From: Winogradskyella jejuensis
Lineage (GTDB): Bacteria > Bacteroidota > Bacteroidia > Flavobacteriales > Flavobacteriaceae
Direction: 5' to 3'
Assembly (NCBI RefSeq): GCF_900129745.1
Contig: NZ_FQWS01000002.1
Span: 434,001-498,000, forward strand
DNA: 64,000 nucleotides
In this document: one piece after another, positions 44,504-53,634 of the stretch
Layout of the letters: every line of letters starts with the position of its first letter
How positions within the stretch are numbered: position 1 is the stretch's first letter
Made by a program: the position numbers and the translations under genes
Notes under the pieces: model-generated
Told to the model about the DNA's origin: nothing
Seen by the model: only the letters and a program-made list of their open reading frames with translations
Databases searched by the model: none

Positions 44504-45225
44504 GACTGTGTAGATTTTTTATCAAGTATATCTAAGAGATTACGTGTATGATTTTCATAAACATCTTGTAGCTCTAAGAGTTCATCAATGTTTGCACGTT
44601 TTAACCTTTTACTTACAGCTTCTTGATTTAGGTTTATTTTCTCTGCAATGGATACCTGTTTTGGTCTTTCTAATTTAGAATCTAATACGTTAGGAGCTAT
44701 TAATAGTTTTACAGTTTCTGCTGAATTTACAGTCCAATTATCCATAATTACTGAAGCAAATCTGAAGTAAAGATTAAATATTCTATCAAAATCATATAAG
44801 AGAGAACCTATTTTAGATGTTTTCGTTTGTGATAATAAGTCTACAGGAGTTATTAAATCTGACTTAATTCTTAAATTAATCTTATTTCGCTTCATAAAAT
44901 CCAGTAAACTGCCTGAATTTAAGAATGCACTTCCGTTTGACTCTGAAACATTATGAGCTCTATGAGTTTTGTCTCCAACACCTACGGCTAGTCTGACATC
45001 AAACCCTTTTATAGATTTAATGCAAGCTTTTATATACATAGCTTTTATAAAAGTATATGTAATATCTTCAATTTCAATTTGAAAACTGTCTCCTCTGTAG
45101 ATTTCATATTTTGAGTTATCTCCTTCACTTATGTATTGTAAAGCTTCTTTTAGAGGTTTTAGCCATACATCTTGATTGATGACACTTCTTGAGTTTATAA
45201 TATCTCCTGTGATTACACTTGTCAT
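44500..45225 (-). CDS. satD: SatD-family protein with helix-turn-helix end
   Basis: A 241-residue cytosolic protein. The start MTSVITGDIINSR and the middle RGDSFQIEIED, VRLAVGVGDKTHRAHNVSESNGSAF match SatD-family proteins. The region about 200-222 (KQVSIAEKINLNQEAVSKRLKRANI) reads as a helix-turn-helix, so it may bind DNA. Three near-palindromic 20-bp repeats at 28-bp steps lie right upstream (45248-45323) and are the natural candidate target. It leads the satD-DUF3307-thioesterase operon. The name comes from streptococcal sat genes for secretion and acid tolerance; that function is not proven here. Confidence 0.85.
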   Translation of the reverse strand: MTSVITGDIINSRSVINQDVWLKPLKEALQYISEGDNSKYEIYRGDSFQIEIEDITYTFIKAMYIKACIKSIKGFDVRLAVGVGDKTHRAHNVSESNGSAFLNSGSLLDFMKRNKINLRIKSDLITPVDLLSQTKTSKIGSLLYDFDRIFNLYFRFASVIMDNWTVNSAETVKLLIAPNVLDSKLERPKQVSIAEKINLNQEAVSKRLKRANIDELLELQDVYENHTRNLLDILDKKSTQS

Positions 45226-45247
45226 ATATTCGATATTTTTTCAAATA

Positions 45248-45323
45248 TATGCCTTTTTTATGGAATAATCTAATTTATGCCTTAATTATGGAATATTATT
45301 AATTATGCCTTTTTAAAGGAATA
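45248..45323 (-). promoter_or_regulatory. three phased operator-like dyads before satD
   Basis: TATGCC-N8-GGAATA occurs at 45248-45267, 45276-45295 and 45304-45323, exactly 28 bp apart. Each is a near dyad (TATGCC against TATTCC). The -7 box TATATTTG for satD lies at 45242-45249 on the minus strand and touches the first repeat, so the array covers the promoter from -7 outward to the end of rmuC. Such spacing and symmetry point to a regulator binding as a tandem array, with the HTH end of SatD itself as the first suspect. Confidence 0.75.
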
Positions 45324-45325
45324 GT

Positions 45326-46648
45326 CTAATCGTCATCCTCTTCAGCTCGTTTTATAATAGCTTCCGGCAATGACTTTTTAGCTTTTGCCCCCATTTTCTT
45401 AATATTTTCTACACGCGAAATCAGATTACCTTTGCCTTCAACCAATTTATTCATGGCAGAAGCGTAGTCGCTTTTAGCAGCGTCTATTTTTTTACCTACA
45501 CCAGTTAAATCGGTAACTAAGCCTTCAAACTTATCATATAAAGCGCCAGCTTGTCGGGCTATTTCAATAGCATTTTGTTGCTGTTTTTCGTTATTCCACA
45601 TCGTATCTATTGTACGTAGTGTTGCTAAAAGTGTAGAAGGCGTAACAATAACAATGTTTTGTTCAAAAGCTTTGTTGTAGAGTGTATTATCTTCATTAAT
45701 CGCAACTGCAAAAGCAGGCTCTATCGGAATAAACATCAGCACAAAATCTGGCGATTCTATATCGTATAAATCTTGATAATTTTTCGCCGAAAGTTGGTCT
45801 ACATGCTTTTTTATAGAATTAACATGTGCTTTTAGATAGACCGCTCGTTCATCATCCTCAGCATTAACCATACGCTCGTAATCTACCAAAGAGACTTTGG
45901 AATCGATAATCATTTTCTTAGAGTCTGGAAGGTGTAACACAACATCTGGCATAACACGAGAACCATCTTCTCGCTGAAAGTTTTGCTGTACAAAATACTC
46001 GCGGTCTTTTTCTAAACCAGATTTTTCTAAGACACGCTCCAACACCAACTCACCCCAATTACCTTGAGTTTTACTATCGCCTTTAAGTGCTTTGGTAAGG
46101 TTGGTCGCTTCTTTAGCCATTTGTTGGTTGAGGTCTTTTAAACCAAGTAATTGCTCTTTTAAAGCCGAGTGCATACTTATACTTTCTTTTTGAGAATCTT
46201 CTACTTTTTTCTCGAAGGTTTTTATTTTCTCTTCAAGCGGATTAAGGATGTTTTTAATGTTTTCTTTATTCTGATTTGTAAATTTCTCTGACTTTTCATC
46301 AAGAATTTTTTGCGCCATTAACTCAAAATCTTTACGTAGTTGCTCTTGCTGCTTGGCTAATTCTTCATCTCGCTTTAAGTTTTGTTGTTGGAGATTTTCC
46401 ATTTCGGTATTTCGACGCGATAACTCAGTACTCAGAAACTCTTTTTCACGACGAATCTCTTCACGCTCACTTTCTACATTATCGATGGTTTGCTTTAAAT
46501 CCGCTATAGAATAATTAAGTTGAAGCTGACGCTCTTCCAAAGTACTTTTGTCGCTTTTGCTTTTTAGCTGTGCGAATTTAAGCCCAATATATCCGCCAAC
46601 TGCTGCAGAAACTATAATAGAAATAAGAAGAATAAGCGTGTCGTTCAT
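45326..46648 (-). CDS. rmuC: DNA recombination protein RmuC
   Basis: A 440-residue protein. An N-terminal membrane anchor (about 5-22, LILLISIIVSAAVGGYIGL) leads to a long coiled coil (about 28-200) and the RmuC nuclease-like domain (about 195-400) with KGDSKTQGNWGELVLERVLEKSGL, VMPDVVLHLPDSKKMIIDSKVSLVDYERM and LMFIPIEPAFAVA. In E. coli RmuC limits inversion of short inverted repeats. The D/K residues in DSKVSL are like those of PD-(D/E)XK nucleases. It is transcribed separately from satD. Full length. Confidence 0.94.
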   Translation of the reverse strand: MNDTLILLISIIVSAAVGGYIGLKFAQLKSKSDKSTLEERQLQLNYSIADLKQTIDNVESEREEIRREKEFLSTELSRRNTEMENLQQQNLKRDEELAKQQEQLRKDFELMAQKILDEKSEKFTNQNKENIKNILNPLEEKIKTFEKKVEDSQKESISMHSALKEQLLGLKDLNQQMAKEATNLTKALKGDSKTQGNWGELVLERVLEKSGLEKDREYFVQQNFQREDGSRVMPDVVLHLPDSKKMIIDSKVSLVDYERMVNAEDDERAVYLKAHVNSIKKHVDQLSAKNYQDLYDIESPDFVLMFIPIEPAFAVAINEDNTLYNKAFEQNIVIVTPSTLLATLRTIDTMWNNEKQQQNAIEIARQAGALYDKFEGLVTDLTGVGKKIDAAKSDYASAMNKLVEGKGNLISRVENIKKMGAKAKKSLPEAIIKRAEEDDD

Positions 46649-46705
46649 GTTTTGAATGTGAGTTTTATCAAAGATAAATTTTAATGTTGAAATAGAAACA
46701 GAAAA

Positions 46706-47539
46706 CTATTTAGTAACTCTAAAACTTCCTGTCTTACTGTCAAAAGCAATCATATCTTTTGGGAAAAGGGAATTGAAAACACCTTTTTCAATCAAATGGC
46801 ATGGTTGGTCGGTAACTGTTACTTCTTTTGTCATTACAATCATAGTGTCACACAACTGAATCGCCAAATTAATTTCGTGTGACGAAAATAGAATTGTTTT
46901 GCCTGTGTCTTGAGTTAACCTTTTCAGTAGTTTTAAGATATAGGCTTTATGATACATATCTAGATGAGTCGTTGGTTCATCCAGAACAATAATGTCTGTG
47001 TCTTGAGCTAAAGCACGTGCTATCATTACCTTTTGAAGCTGTCCATCACTCAACTCAAAGCATTTTTTTTCTTTTAAATCTGAAACACCAACTAATTCTA
47101 GAGCTTGATTTATTTTCTCAAAATCAATCTCGGTTAAATTACCAATCCAATTCGTATATGGGTGACGACCGAGTGCAACAAGCTCAAAAACTGAAAGATT
47201 TTTGGAGGTTAATTGTTCTGTAAGTACAATGCTTAATTGTGTAGCGAGATGGTGAGCAGAGATTTGCTTTAAGTTTTGATTGTTTAGAGATATATTTCCT
47301 GATAATTCAGGCTGAACTTTGATTAATGTTCTTAATAAGGTTGATTTTCCAATGCCATTTTCACCGACTAAACCAATCAATTGACCTTTTTCTAAATCAA
47401 AATTAATATCTGAAGAAATGACCATATCTTTCTTTTTGGTTTTGTAACCAATAGAAAGCTGCTCTGCCTTTAAGATGATATGTTTGCTTTCGGTTTTCAA
47501 AATTAAAACATCATTTTTCGTTGTCTTACCAATAACCAA
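46706..47539 (-). CDS. btuD: vitamin B12 ABC transporter ATPase
   Basis: A 277-residue ATPase of the FepC/BtuD family: Walker A VGENGIGKST, Q-loop, signature LSDGQLQKVMIARAL and Walker B TDIIVLDEPTTHLD. It energises the BtuC permease. The ATG at 47539 overlaps the btuC end by 37 bases; a TTG at 47500, two bases after the btuC stop, would give a start at KTESKHIILKAEQL and may be the true one. The B12 assignment comes from the btuFCD order and the riboswitch-controlled receptor next door, as the ATPase itself is much like those for iron complexes. Confidence 0.88.
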   Translation of the reverse strand: MVIGKTTKNDVLILKTESKHIILKAEQLSIGYKTKKKDMVISSDINFDLEKGQLIGLVGENGIGKSTLLRTLIKVQPELSGNISLNNQNLKQISAHHLATQLSIVLTEQLTSKNLSVFELVALGRHPYTNWIGNLTEIDFEKINQALELVGVSDLKEKKCFELSDGQLQKVMIARALAQDTDIIVLDEPTTHLDMYHKAYILKLLKRLTQDTGKTILFSSHEINLAIQLCDTMIVMTKEVTVTDQPCHLIEKGVFNSLFPKDMIAFDSKTGSFRVTK

Positions 47540-48531
47540 ATTACTACAGGCGCACCAACTAACGCTGTGATGGCATTAATAGGCAATATATAATCACTTC
47601 CTGGTAATTGTGCCACGCTATCGCAAATAAGCATCACTATGGCTCCAAATAGACAAACGGCTGGTAATAGAATCTTATGATTAGACGTCGTGAAAATTTG
47701 TCGTGTTAGATGCGGAATAGCCAAACCAATAAAGGCTATTGGGCCAGCGAAAGCTGTAATTGTACCGGCAATTAAACTTGTAGCTATGATAATAATAAAT
47801 CGATTTTTCTTTAAGTTAATACCTAAACTTTTTGCATAGTTGTCGCCTAACAAAAGACTATTTAAGCCTTTAATTGAAGCAATACTTAGAATTAATCCTA
47901 CAAAGTAGATTCCTGAAAATATCAAGAGTTCATTCCAAGATAAGTTACTCAAACTACCAAAACCCCAAAAAATGTATTGTTGCAATTGTTCGGCAGAACT
48001 AAAATAGGAGAGGACACTAACTACCGCGGCAGTAATACTTCCAAACATGAGTCCTATGATTAAAATTGCCATAGTATCTCTTACTCTATGTGAAACGGCT
48101 AGGACAGACATTAAAACCAGAAAACTCCCCAAACTTGCAGCAATGACAATACTCCATTTGCTAGCTAAGGCAATGGCAAAAGCTCCACCAAAGAGACCAG
48201 AGCCAAGTATCACTAAGGCCACTCCCAAACTCGCACCAGAACTAATGCCTAATACAAAAGGTCCAGCTAAAGGGTTTCTGAATAAGGTTTGCATTAGCAG
48301 ACCCGAAATCCCTAAACCAGAGCCAACCAGAATGGCTGTAATAGCCTTTGGTAGTCTAAAATTTGTAATTATAACTTCCCAAGTAGAATTTTCTATGGTA
48401 CTAAACAAACTTCCAAAAATACTTTTAAAAGGGATGCTCACAGAGCCAAGACTAATATTCGTAAAGAAGCATAAAGCTAAAATCACGAATAGTAATAAAA
48501 ATTGAAGTTTGTATGTTTTGTTAGTCTTCAA
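47503..48531 (-). CDS. btuC: vitamin B12 ABC transporter permease
   Basis: A 342-residue FecCD-family permease with about ten membrane helices. Family motifs seen: LPKAITAILVGSGLGISGLLMQTLFRNPLAGPFVLGISSGASLG near 55-95 and FAGPIAFIGLAIPHLTRQ near 260-280. It overlaps btuF by 11 bases and btuD by up to 37 bases. The family also moves ferric siderophores and haem; B12 is assigned by neighbouring btuB and its cobalamin riboswitch. Confidence 0.9.
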   Translation of the reverse strand: MKTNKTYKLQFLLLFVILALCFFTNISLGSVSIPFKSIFGSLFSTIENSTWEVIITNFRLPKAITAILVGSGLGISGLLMQTLFRNPLAGPFVLGISSGASLGVALVILGSGLFGGAFAIALASKWSIVIAASLGSFLVLMSVLAVSHRVRDTMAILIIGLMFGSITAAVVSVLSYFSSAEQLQQYIFWGFGSLSNLSWNELLIFSGIYFVGLILSIASIKGLNSLLLGDNYAKSLGINLKKNRFIIIIATSLIAGTITAFAGPIAFIGLAIPHLTRQIFTTSNHKILLPAVCLFGAIVMLICDSVAQLPGSDYILPINAITALVGAPVVIWLLVRQRKMMF

Positions 48532-49687
48532 ATTTCTTGAAAAAGTAAGGTTTGTAATCCTCCAAAAGTTCTGGATGTGTAATCTTTATAATATCTTTTA
48601 GAATTAAATCTGGGCGAGCGGCACCTAGCTCGTAATACAAATTTCCACCTGTTGCACCAACGGCGTTTGTAAAACTGTAAACTTCTCTACTTTTGAAAGC
48701 ATCAAAATTTGTATAGAGCGGATTGGCATCTTTCATTTGTTTTAAACTCCTGTAATACGATGGGCTTAACCAAATATCCGCATCTTTAGCTTTATCTAGA
48801 ACAGCCTCAAAACTTTGATATAAGCTGCCGTTGCCGTCAGTATCACTCCAAAGGTAGTTGACGTTAGCATCTTTTAGAAATTGAGCTTCTGGGCTGTTGC
48901 CGTTTGGCAAATGCCACACGTCTTTAGTCATAGCGCCACTTAATACACTAGGTTTTGTGGTTGCATTCTTAGCCAATGCTTTGGCATCTTGATAATCTTT
49001 TTCAATTTTATTAAAAATAGAATCGGCTTCCTTTTCTTTATTATATAATACCCCAAAGAACTTAATCCATTCGGCTTTACCCAAAGCAGAAGATTCTACC
49101 CAGCCACCATGATAAATAACGGGAATATTTGCTTTCTTAATCGTTTCAAACGTTTTGTTTGCACCATCTACACCAAAACCAACAACGAGATTCGGGTTAA
49201 TTTCTAGAAGTACTTCTGTATTAATACCTTCATTCTTTCCCAACTCTCTGACAAGTCCTTTGTCTATTCGTTGTCTTGTTTTTTCTGAAGAGATATAATC
49301 TGTTCCAGGAAAACCCACAAGCTTTTCTTCAACGCCAAGGAGTTCTAAAGAAGGAATGTGCGTCGTAGATGTTACGACGATATTTTCAATCGGGTTAACG
49401 ATTACGCCATCGTAGGCATCTTTTGGAAACGTCATTTTAGATAAAGCGTCTTTAGATGCTACCAAATAGGTATAGGTTTTTTCAGATTTTGGCCAAGGTT
49501 TCGAAACGGTGATGACTTTATAGTCATTATATTCTGACACAGAAAATCCTTCAGCATACTTGAGTTGAAGTTGTTTTACTTCAGAACCAGGAAGTTGCTC
49601 TATTTTGGTTTCGTTTTTACATGAGAGCAAGCAGAAAACCATTAAAGTGTAAAACAGGGCTTTCCATTTAGGTTTAATCTTCTTCAT
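48521..49687 (-). CDS. btuF: vitamin B12 ABC transporter substrate-binding lipoprotein
   Basis: A 388-residue type III periplasmic binding protein with lipobox in FCLLSC (Cys about residue 23). It shows the cobalamin/iron-siderophore binding pattern: NIVVTSTTHIPSLELLGVEEKLVGF, EINPNLVVGFGVDG and the long helix between two lobes. It starts at 49687 and shares a divergent region with btuB. No riboswitch copy precedes it on its own strand, so its control by B12 would have to be separate. Substrate assigned by context. Confidence 0.88.
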   Translation of the reverse strand: MKKIKPKWKALFYTLMVFCLLSCKNETKIEQLPGSEVKQLQLKYAEGFSVSEYNDYKVITVSKPWPKSEKTYTYLVASKDALSKMTFPKDAYDGVIVNPIENIVVTSTTHIPSLELLGVEEKLVGFPGTDYISSEKTRQRIDKGLVRELGKNEGINTEVLLEINPNLVVGFGVDGANKTFETIKKANIPVIYHGGWVESSALGKAEWIKFFGVLYNKEKEADSIFNKIEKDYQDAKALAKNATTKPSVLSGAMTKDVWHLPNGNSPEAQFLKDANVNYLWSDTDGNGSLYQSFEAVLDKAKDADIWLSPSYYRSLKQMKDANPLYTNFDAFKSREVYSFTNAVGATGGNLYYELGAARPDLILKDIIKITHPELLEDYKPYFFKKFED

Positions 49688-49752
49688 AAATCAAAACTAA
49701 GAATTATTTAAGTTATAGTATGTAGATTAAAGTAATTGTTTAATTTCGCTCC

Positions 49753-50011
49753 GAAATTTGGTTTGGCATTGTCAATAAGAATTTGTGCTAGGGACAAAAA
49801 AGGTCCCGAAGCAAGTTCGGGATGGCATAGCCAATTAAAAGGGAATCTGGTGAAAATCCAGAGCTGTTCCCGCAACTGTAAGTTTATACTGAATTCATTT
49901 CAGTACCTCACAAAGTGAGTTGCTATTTACTGCAATGCCACTGTAATCACGGTAAACGTCATTATGGGAAGGCCGAATAGCAAAAAACAAGTCAGGAGAC
50001 CTGCCAATTTC
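49753..50011 (+). ncRNA. cobalamin (AdoCbl-type) riboswitch
   Basis: Conserved core elements are in order: TTAAAAGGGAAT (49835-49846) then GGTGAAAATCC and CCCGCAACTGTAAG (49870-49883), GCCACTG (49937-49943), GGGAAGGC (49967-49974) and the B12 box AGTCAGGAGACCTGCC (49990-50005). P1 can form between GAAATTTGG (49753-49761) and CCAATTTC (50004-50011), and P2 between TTGGC (49763-49767) and GCCAA (49830-49834). The P2 loop holds an added palindrome. Extra peripheral hairpins are at 49887-49905 and 49907-49919. A 9-bp stem with one bulge (50021-50046) downstream may be the expression platform controlling btuB. The stretch 49688-49752 holds the divergent btuF/btuB promoters, with no clear box. Confidence 0.93.
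49804..49822. repeat. palindrome TCCCGAA-N5-TTCGGGA in the riboswitch P2 loop
   Basis: A 7-bp perfect hairpin with 5-base loop. This sequence type (TCCCGAAGCAAGTTCGGGA) is recognisable as a dispersed palindromic repeat of Flavobacteriaceae. It sits between the two arms of P2, where the riboswitch tolerates variable length. A competing GGGAC/GTCCC pairing (49791-49795 with 49803-49807) shares bases. Confidence 0.65.
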
Positions 50012-50086
50012 AACAAATAAGTAAAACTTTCGGGATAAAAGTTTACGTATAGTTCGCTGTATGTTCTCGAGCAATTAAAATTTAAA

Positions 50087-51961
50087 ATGAAAAAACTTAA
50101 AGGGTTAGGTATACTCGCTATGAGTACACTAAGCACTATTGTTGTGCAAGCACAAGATTCTACTAAGGTTGAAAAGTTAGATGAAGTGGTAGTTACAGAT
50201 ACACGTTTTGCCATAAAGCGTGAAAATTCTGGTAAAACGGTTATTAAAATTTCTAGAGAAGAGATTGAGCGTAATCAAGGACGTACAATTGCGCAGTTGA
50301 TTAATACCAAGAGTGGTATGGAAATTAACGGAACACGCAGTGTAGCAGGGCAGAACTTAGGTTACTTTGTTAGAGGAGGTAATAACAGACAGGTATTGGT
50401 TCTTATAGATGGTGTACAGGTAAATGACCCATCTTTACCAAATAACGAATTTGATTTACGTTTATTAGACCTTAATACAATAGAAACTATTGAGATTGTC
50501 AAGGGTGCAGCAAGTACACTTTATGGTAATTCTGCAGCTACAGCTGTGATTAATATCACAACTAGGAAGTCTTCAAAAAAAACAATCTCTGCAAACTTTT
50601 CTAGTGTGGTTGGGACTAATCAATCGCAAGATGAGGACGATTATCGTTTAGAAGCGTTTACGAATAATGTTTCTGTAAACGGAACTGTTAAGGACTTTAG
50701 TTATATAGCGAGTTTTGGTAACCAATTTTCTGAGGGATTATCTGCGGCACAATCAGATAACCCTGAAGCAGACCCATTTTCTAGATATAATGTAAATCTT
50801 AAGTTAGGCTACGAGTTTTCAGATAAGTTTAGTCTAACGGCTTATGGAAGTATAGATAGATTTAAAACAGATATTGATGGTTTTCCACCACCAAATTTTA
50901 CTATTACGGATACGGATGATAGATTCAATTCTGAGCAAAAGCGGGTAGGGATTGCTCCAAAATTCTCTTACAACAATGGTAGTTTTCAGATAAATGCCGC
51001 ATACACGGATATTGAACGTGAAACCATTACGCCTTTCTCAACTACTGTTAACGAAGGCGAGAGCTTTGTTGTAGATGTTTTTAATAAGTACACATTTAAT
51101 GATAATATATACACTATAGTTGGTCTTAACTATGGTGATTATAAAAGTAGATTCGTAGAAGAAGAGAGTTTTACAACGACAGACCCTTACGTAAATGTGG
51201 TTTGGGTAACAGACCTAGACCTAACACTTAATGTAGGTGGACGATTGAATAACCACAGCGAATATGGCTCTCAGTTTGTGTATAATATCAATCCCTCATA
51301 TAAAATTGAAGTAAATGAAGGTTACGCAAAAGTATTTTGGTCTTACGCGACATCATTTATTGCACCAAATTTATCGCAGTTATTTGGTTTCTTTGGTCCA
51401 AATCCAAATTTAGAACCTGAGGAGAATGCAACTATTGAAGGAGGAGCTGAATTTAATACTAATGAAGGTTTAAGGATAAGTCTTGTTCATTTTATTAGAA
51501 ACGAAGAAAATACAATTATTTTTGGTAGTAGTGGTTATGAAAATGCTACAACAGAAGCAACGGTAAGAGGTGTTGAGGTTGAAGCTGAAGTTAATTTGGT
51601 TAAAGATTTGTCCATCACTGCTAACTATACCTTTACAGAGTTAAAAGACGGCATACGCATTCGTTTACCAAAGCACCGTGCTAATGCGAGTTTAGGTTAC
51701 GATTTTTCTAGTAAAACATTCGCGTCTATTGATTATCAATATGCTGGTGAAAGGCAAGACACAGACTTTTCAACCTTTACTAATGTAGATTTAGAAGCTT
51801 ATTCGTTAATTAACCTATACTTTAGTCACAAGCTTTTAGAAAATAATAAGCTGAAGTTTTTTGCAAGCATTAACAACCTATTTAACGAGGATTATTTTGA
51901 AATTTTAGGTTATACCACACAAGGTAGAAATGTCGACCTTGGGTTTAACCTCAAGTTTTAG
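50087..51961 (+). CDS. btuB: TonB-dependent vitamin B12 receptor
   Basis: A 624-residue outer-membrane receptor with signal peptide (about 1-22, VVQAQ). A TonB-box-like LDEVVVTDTRF (about 31-41) leads to the plug domain (about 45-150: TIAQLINTKSGMEINGTRSVAGQNLGYFVRGG, VLIDGVQVNDPSL, ETIEIVKGAASTLYGNSAATAVINITTR) and a 22-strand barrel ending in the aromatic residue of LGFNLKF. The cobalamin riboswitch just upstream fixes the substrate as a cobalamin. It works with btuFCD and the TonB-ExbBD motor encoded elsewhere. A strong terminator follows. Confidence 0.94.
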   Translation: MKKLKGLGILAMSTLSTIVVQAQDSTKVEKLDEVVVTDTRFAIKRENSGKTVIKISREEIERNQGRTIAQLINTKSGMEINGTRSVAGQNLGYFVRGGNNRQVLVLIDGVQVNDPSLPNNEFDLRLLDLNTIETIEIVKGAASTLYGNSAATAVINITTRKSSKKTISANFSSVVGTNQSQDEDDYRLEAFTNNVSVNGTVKDFSYIASFGNQFSEGLSAAQSDNPEADPFSRYNVNLKLGYEFSDKFSLTAYGSIDRFKTDIDGFPPPNFTITDTDDRFNSEQKRVGIAPKFSYNNGSFQINAAYTDIERETITPFSTTVNEGESFVVDVFNKYTFNDNIYTIVGLNYGDYKSRFVEEESFTTTDPYVNVVWVTDLDLTLNVGGRLNNHSEYGSQFVYNINPSYKIEVNEGYAKVFWSYATSFIAPNLSQLFGFFGPNPNLEPEENATIEGGAEFNTNEGLRISLVHFIRNEENTIIFGSSGYENATTEATVRGVEVEAEVNLVKDLSITANYTFTELKDGIRIRLPKHRANASLGYDFSSKTFASIDYQYAGERQDTDFSTFTNVDLEAYSLINLYFSHKLLENNKLKFFASINNLFNEDYFEILGYTTQGRNVDLGFNLKF

Positions 51962-51982
51962 TTACTTGTAAAATGGGGGATG

Positions 51983-52012
51983 AAAAAGCCGCTTCAATTG
52001 AAGCGGCTTTTT
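51983..52012. terminator. bidirectional intrinsic terminator after btuB
   Basis: A perfect 15-bp inverted repeat AAAAAGCCGCTTCAA / TTGAAGCGGCTTTTT followed by T residues, 22 bases after btuB and 5 bases from the end of the convergent S41 protease gene. Confidence 0.9.
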
Positions 52013-52017
52013 TTATT

Positions 52018-53457
52018 TTATTCATACATATAACCAAAAAAGGGTTCTTCTGCTCCTATAGATTTTAACTCAGATGGACCAGTATTATTTGAGAAATTAG
52101 CAAAGCGTCCAGCACCGGTTATATCTTCAATAGCTCTCTTTAATAAAGGCTCTTCAGGGTCTCCTAAAGTTCCAAAATTAGCACTTGATTCTGCTAATTC
52201 TATATCTGGAACAAGGCCTGTTGATGGAACAGAGACATCGTCTCTATTAGTGACATTTCCAACAAGAGGAAAGAGGGCATAAATATGTGCAGAAGTTACA
52301 GAAGATGTTCCGAAATCAGGAGAGTCAAAAACTAAGCGGTTAGATGTTGTTTTACCAGTTGTTGTTGTACCTACTTGAATTACTTGAATGTAAGGATTTA
52401 GACTATTAATTATTAACTCACTCGCAGATGCAGAATTACTAGTAGTAATAACATAAACTTTATCCAGTCCTAAACTGTTTATTGCTGCTCCTCCGTCAAT
52501 AGAATTTGTAAACGTAAAATCAGTATTGTCTTCTTGTCTGTTAGGACCATTAACTGTTTTGGCTAAAACTTGTCCGTCAAATTGACCAGTAATCATGCTA
52601 GCAAGTCTAGCCGCTGTTACGATTGCACCTCCACCATTATATCTTAAATCTATAACTAGATGTTCAACGTTTGCTGCACTTAATTGAGCGAAAGCAGCAT
52701 TTAGTTCAGTTTCAAAATTATTTCTAAAGCCATTATACATTAAGTAACCAATAGTTTCATTTCCCTCTTGAATTACTTCGACTCTATGTACAGGATTATC
52801 AGTGAATTGTTCTCTAGAAACGGTTATACTTTGTCCGTTAGGTGTAGCAGTATCATCATCAAGCTCTTCGGTTCCATTATCATCGTAATCTGCAAAATTT
52901 AGTGTTATAGTATTTTGTGATAGTAAACTATTTGCATTCTCTGCGGTTAGAGTTGTACCATTTACTCCAGATATAACCATATTGCGACGAACTCCAGCCA
53001 AATCAGCATTACTACCATTGAGTACTAAGCCAACTCTAACGTAAAATGAACCATTAAGCTCAAAACCAAATAAACGCCTGAGGCCATTAGTTTCATTTGT
53101 ACCATTTAACAAATCTATAGCAGCAAATAAATCTGGAAAAATTTGACTAAACCTGTCTGTATTCCCAGCATCAAAAACTAAGGCATCAAATAAAGCTTCA
53201 GGAGATGAAAACCCATTTAAATACTCTAAGTATTCAGGTGTAGATTCGTAACGATTATCTCCACCATTAATTCCAAATCTTGTATTTCTTAAATCAGGGA
53301 CATCTTCTCCGTACAGATAGAACTCATTCATACCTTTCCAAACAAAGTCTTTAACATCTGCCGTTAGTACGAGATTATCATCTTGATCTTCAAAACAACT
53401 TGTAGCAAAAAAAGCTACTGTTATTGTAAGAAGTAATAGTTTAAATTTTTGATTCAT
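52018..53457 (-). CDS. S41-family peptidase lipoprotein
   Basis: A 479-residue lipoprotein (lipobox ATSC, Cys21). The domains are an N-terminal helical part (about 30-115), a PDZ-like domain (about 125-230; YVRVGLVLNGSNADLAGVRRNMVISGVNG) and the S41 C-terminal processing protease core (about 235-440) with DLRYNGGG and TSNSASASELIINSL, the Ser of which is the likely nucleophile. It is probably periplasmic or on the outer membrane. Such S41 lipoproteins are common in Bacteroidota. A role in stress-linked proteolysis beside the neighbouring ECF sigma operon is inference. Confidence 0.92.
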   Translation of the reverse strand: MNQKFKLLLLTITVAFFATSCFEDQDDNLVLTADVKDFVWKGMNEFYLYGEDVPDLRNTRFGINGGDNRYESTPEYLEYLNGFSSPEALFDALVFDAGNTDRFSQIFPDLFAAIDLLNGTNETNGLRRLFGFELNGSFYVRVGLVLNGSNADLAGVRRNMVISGVNGTTLTAENANSLLSQNTITLNFADYDDNGTEELDDDTATPNGQSITVSREQFTDNPVHRVEVIQEGNETIGYLMYNGFRNNFETELNAAFAQLSAANVEHLVIDLRYNGGGAIVTAARLASMITGQFDGQVLAKTVNGPNRQEDNTDFTFTNSIDGGAAINSLGLDKVYVITTSNSASASELIINSLNPYIQVIQVGTTTTGKTTSNRLVFDSPDFGTSSVTSAHIYALFPLVGNVTNRDDVSVPSTGLVPDIELAESSANFGTLGDPEEPLLKRAIEDITGAGRFANFSNNTGPSELKSIGAEEPFFGYMYE

Positions 53458-53634
53458 TTTTCTTTCTATTTAGGCTAGCAATAGTATTTAAGTTGTAAAA
53501 CTCTAAATTTACTTACAATATTGTAGAATAAAAAGAAATAAACGTATATGCTAGTTTCTTATATAATTCATTGAATTTATATTTAATTTTAAATTATTGA
53601 TTATTAGTTAATTACAAAATATTTTAGACTAGAT

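Noticed and set aside
49927..50214. A 95-residue minus-strand reading frame
   Set aside because: It lies across the riboswitch and the start of btuB and has no family signal.
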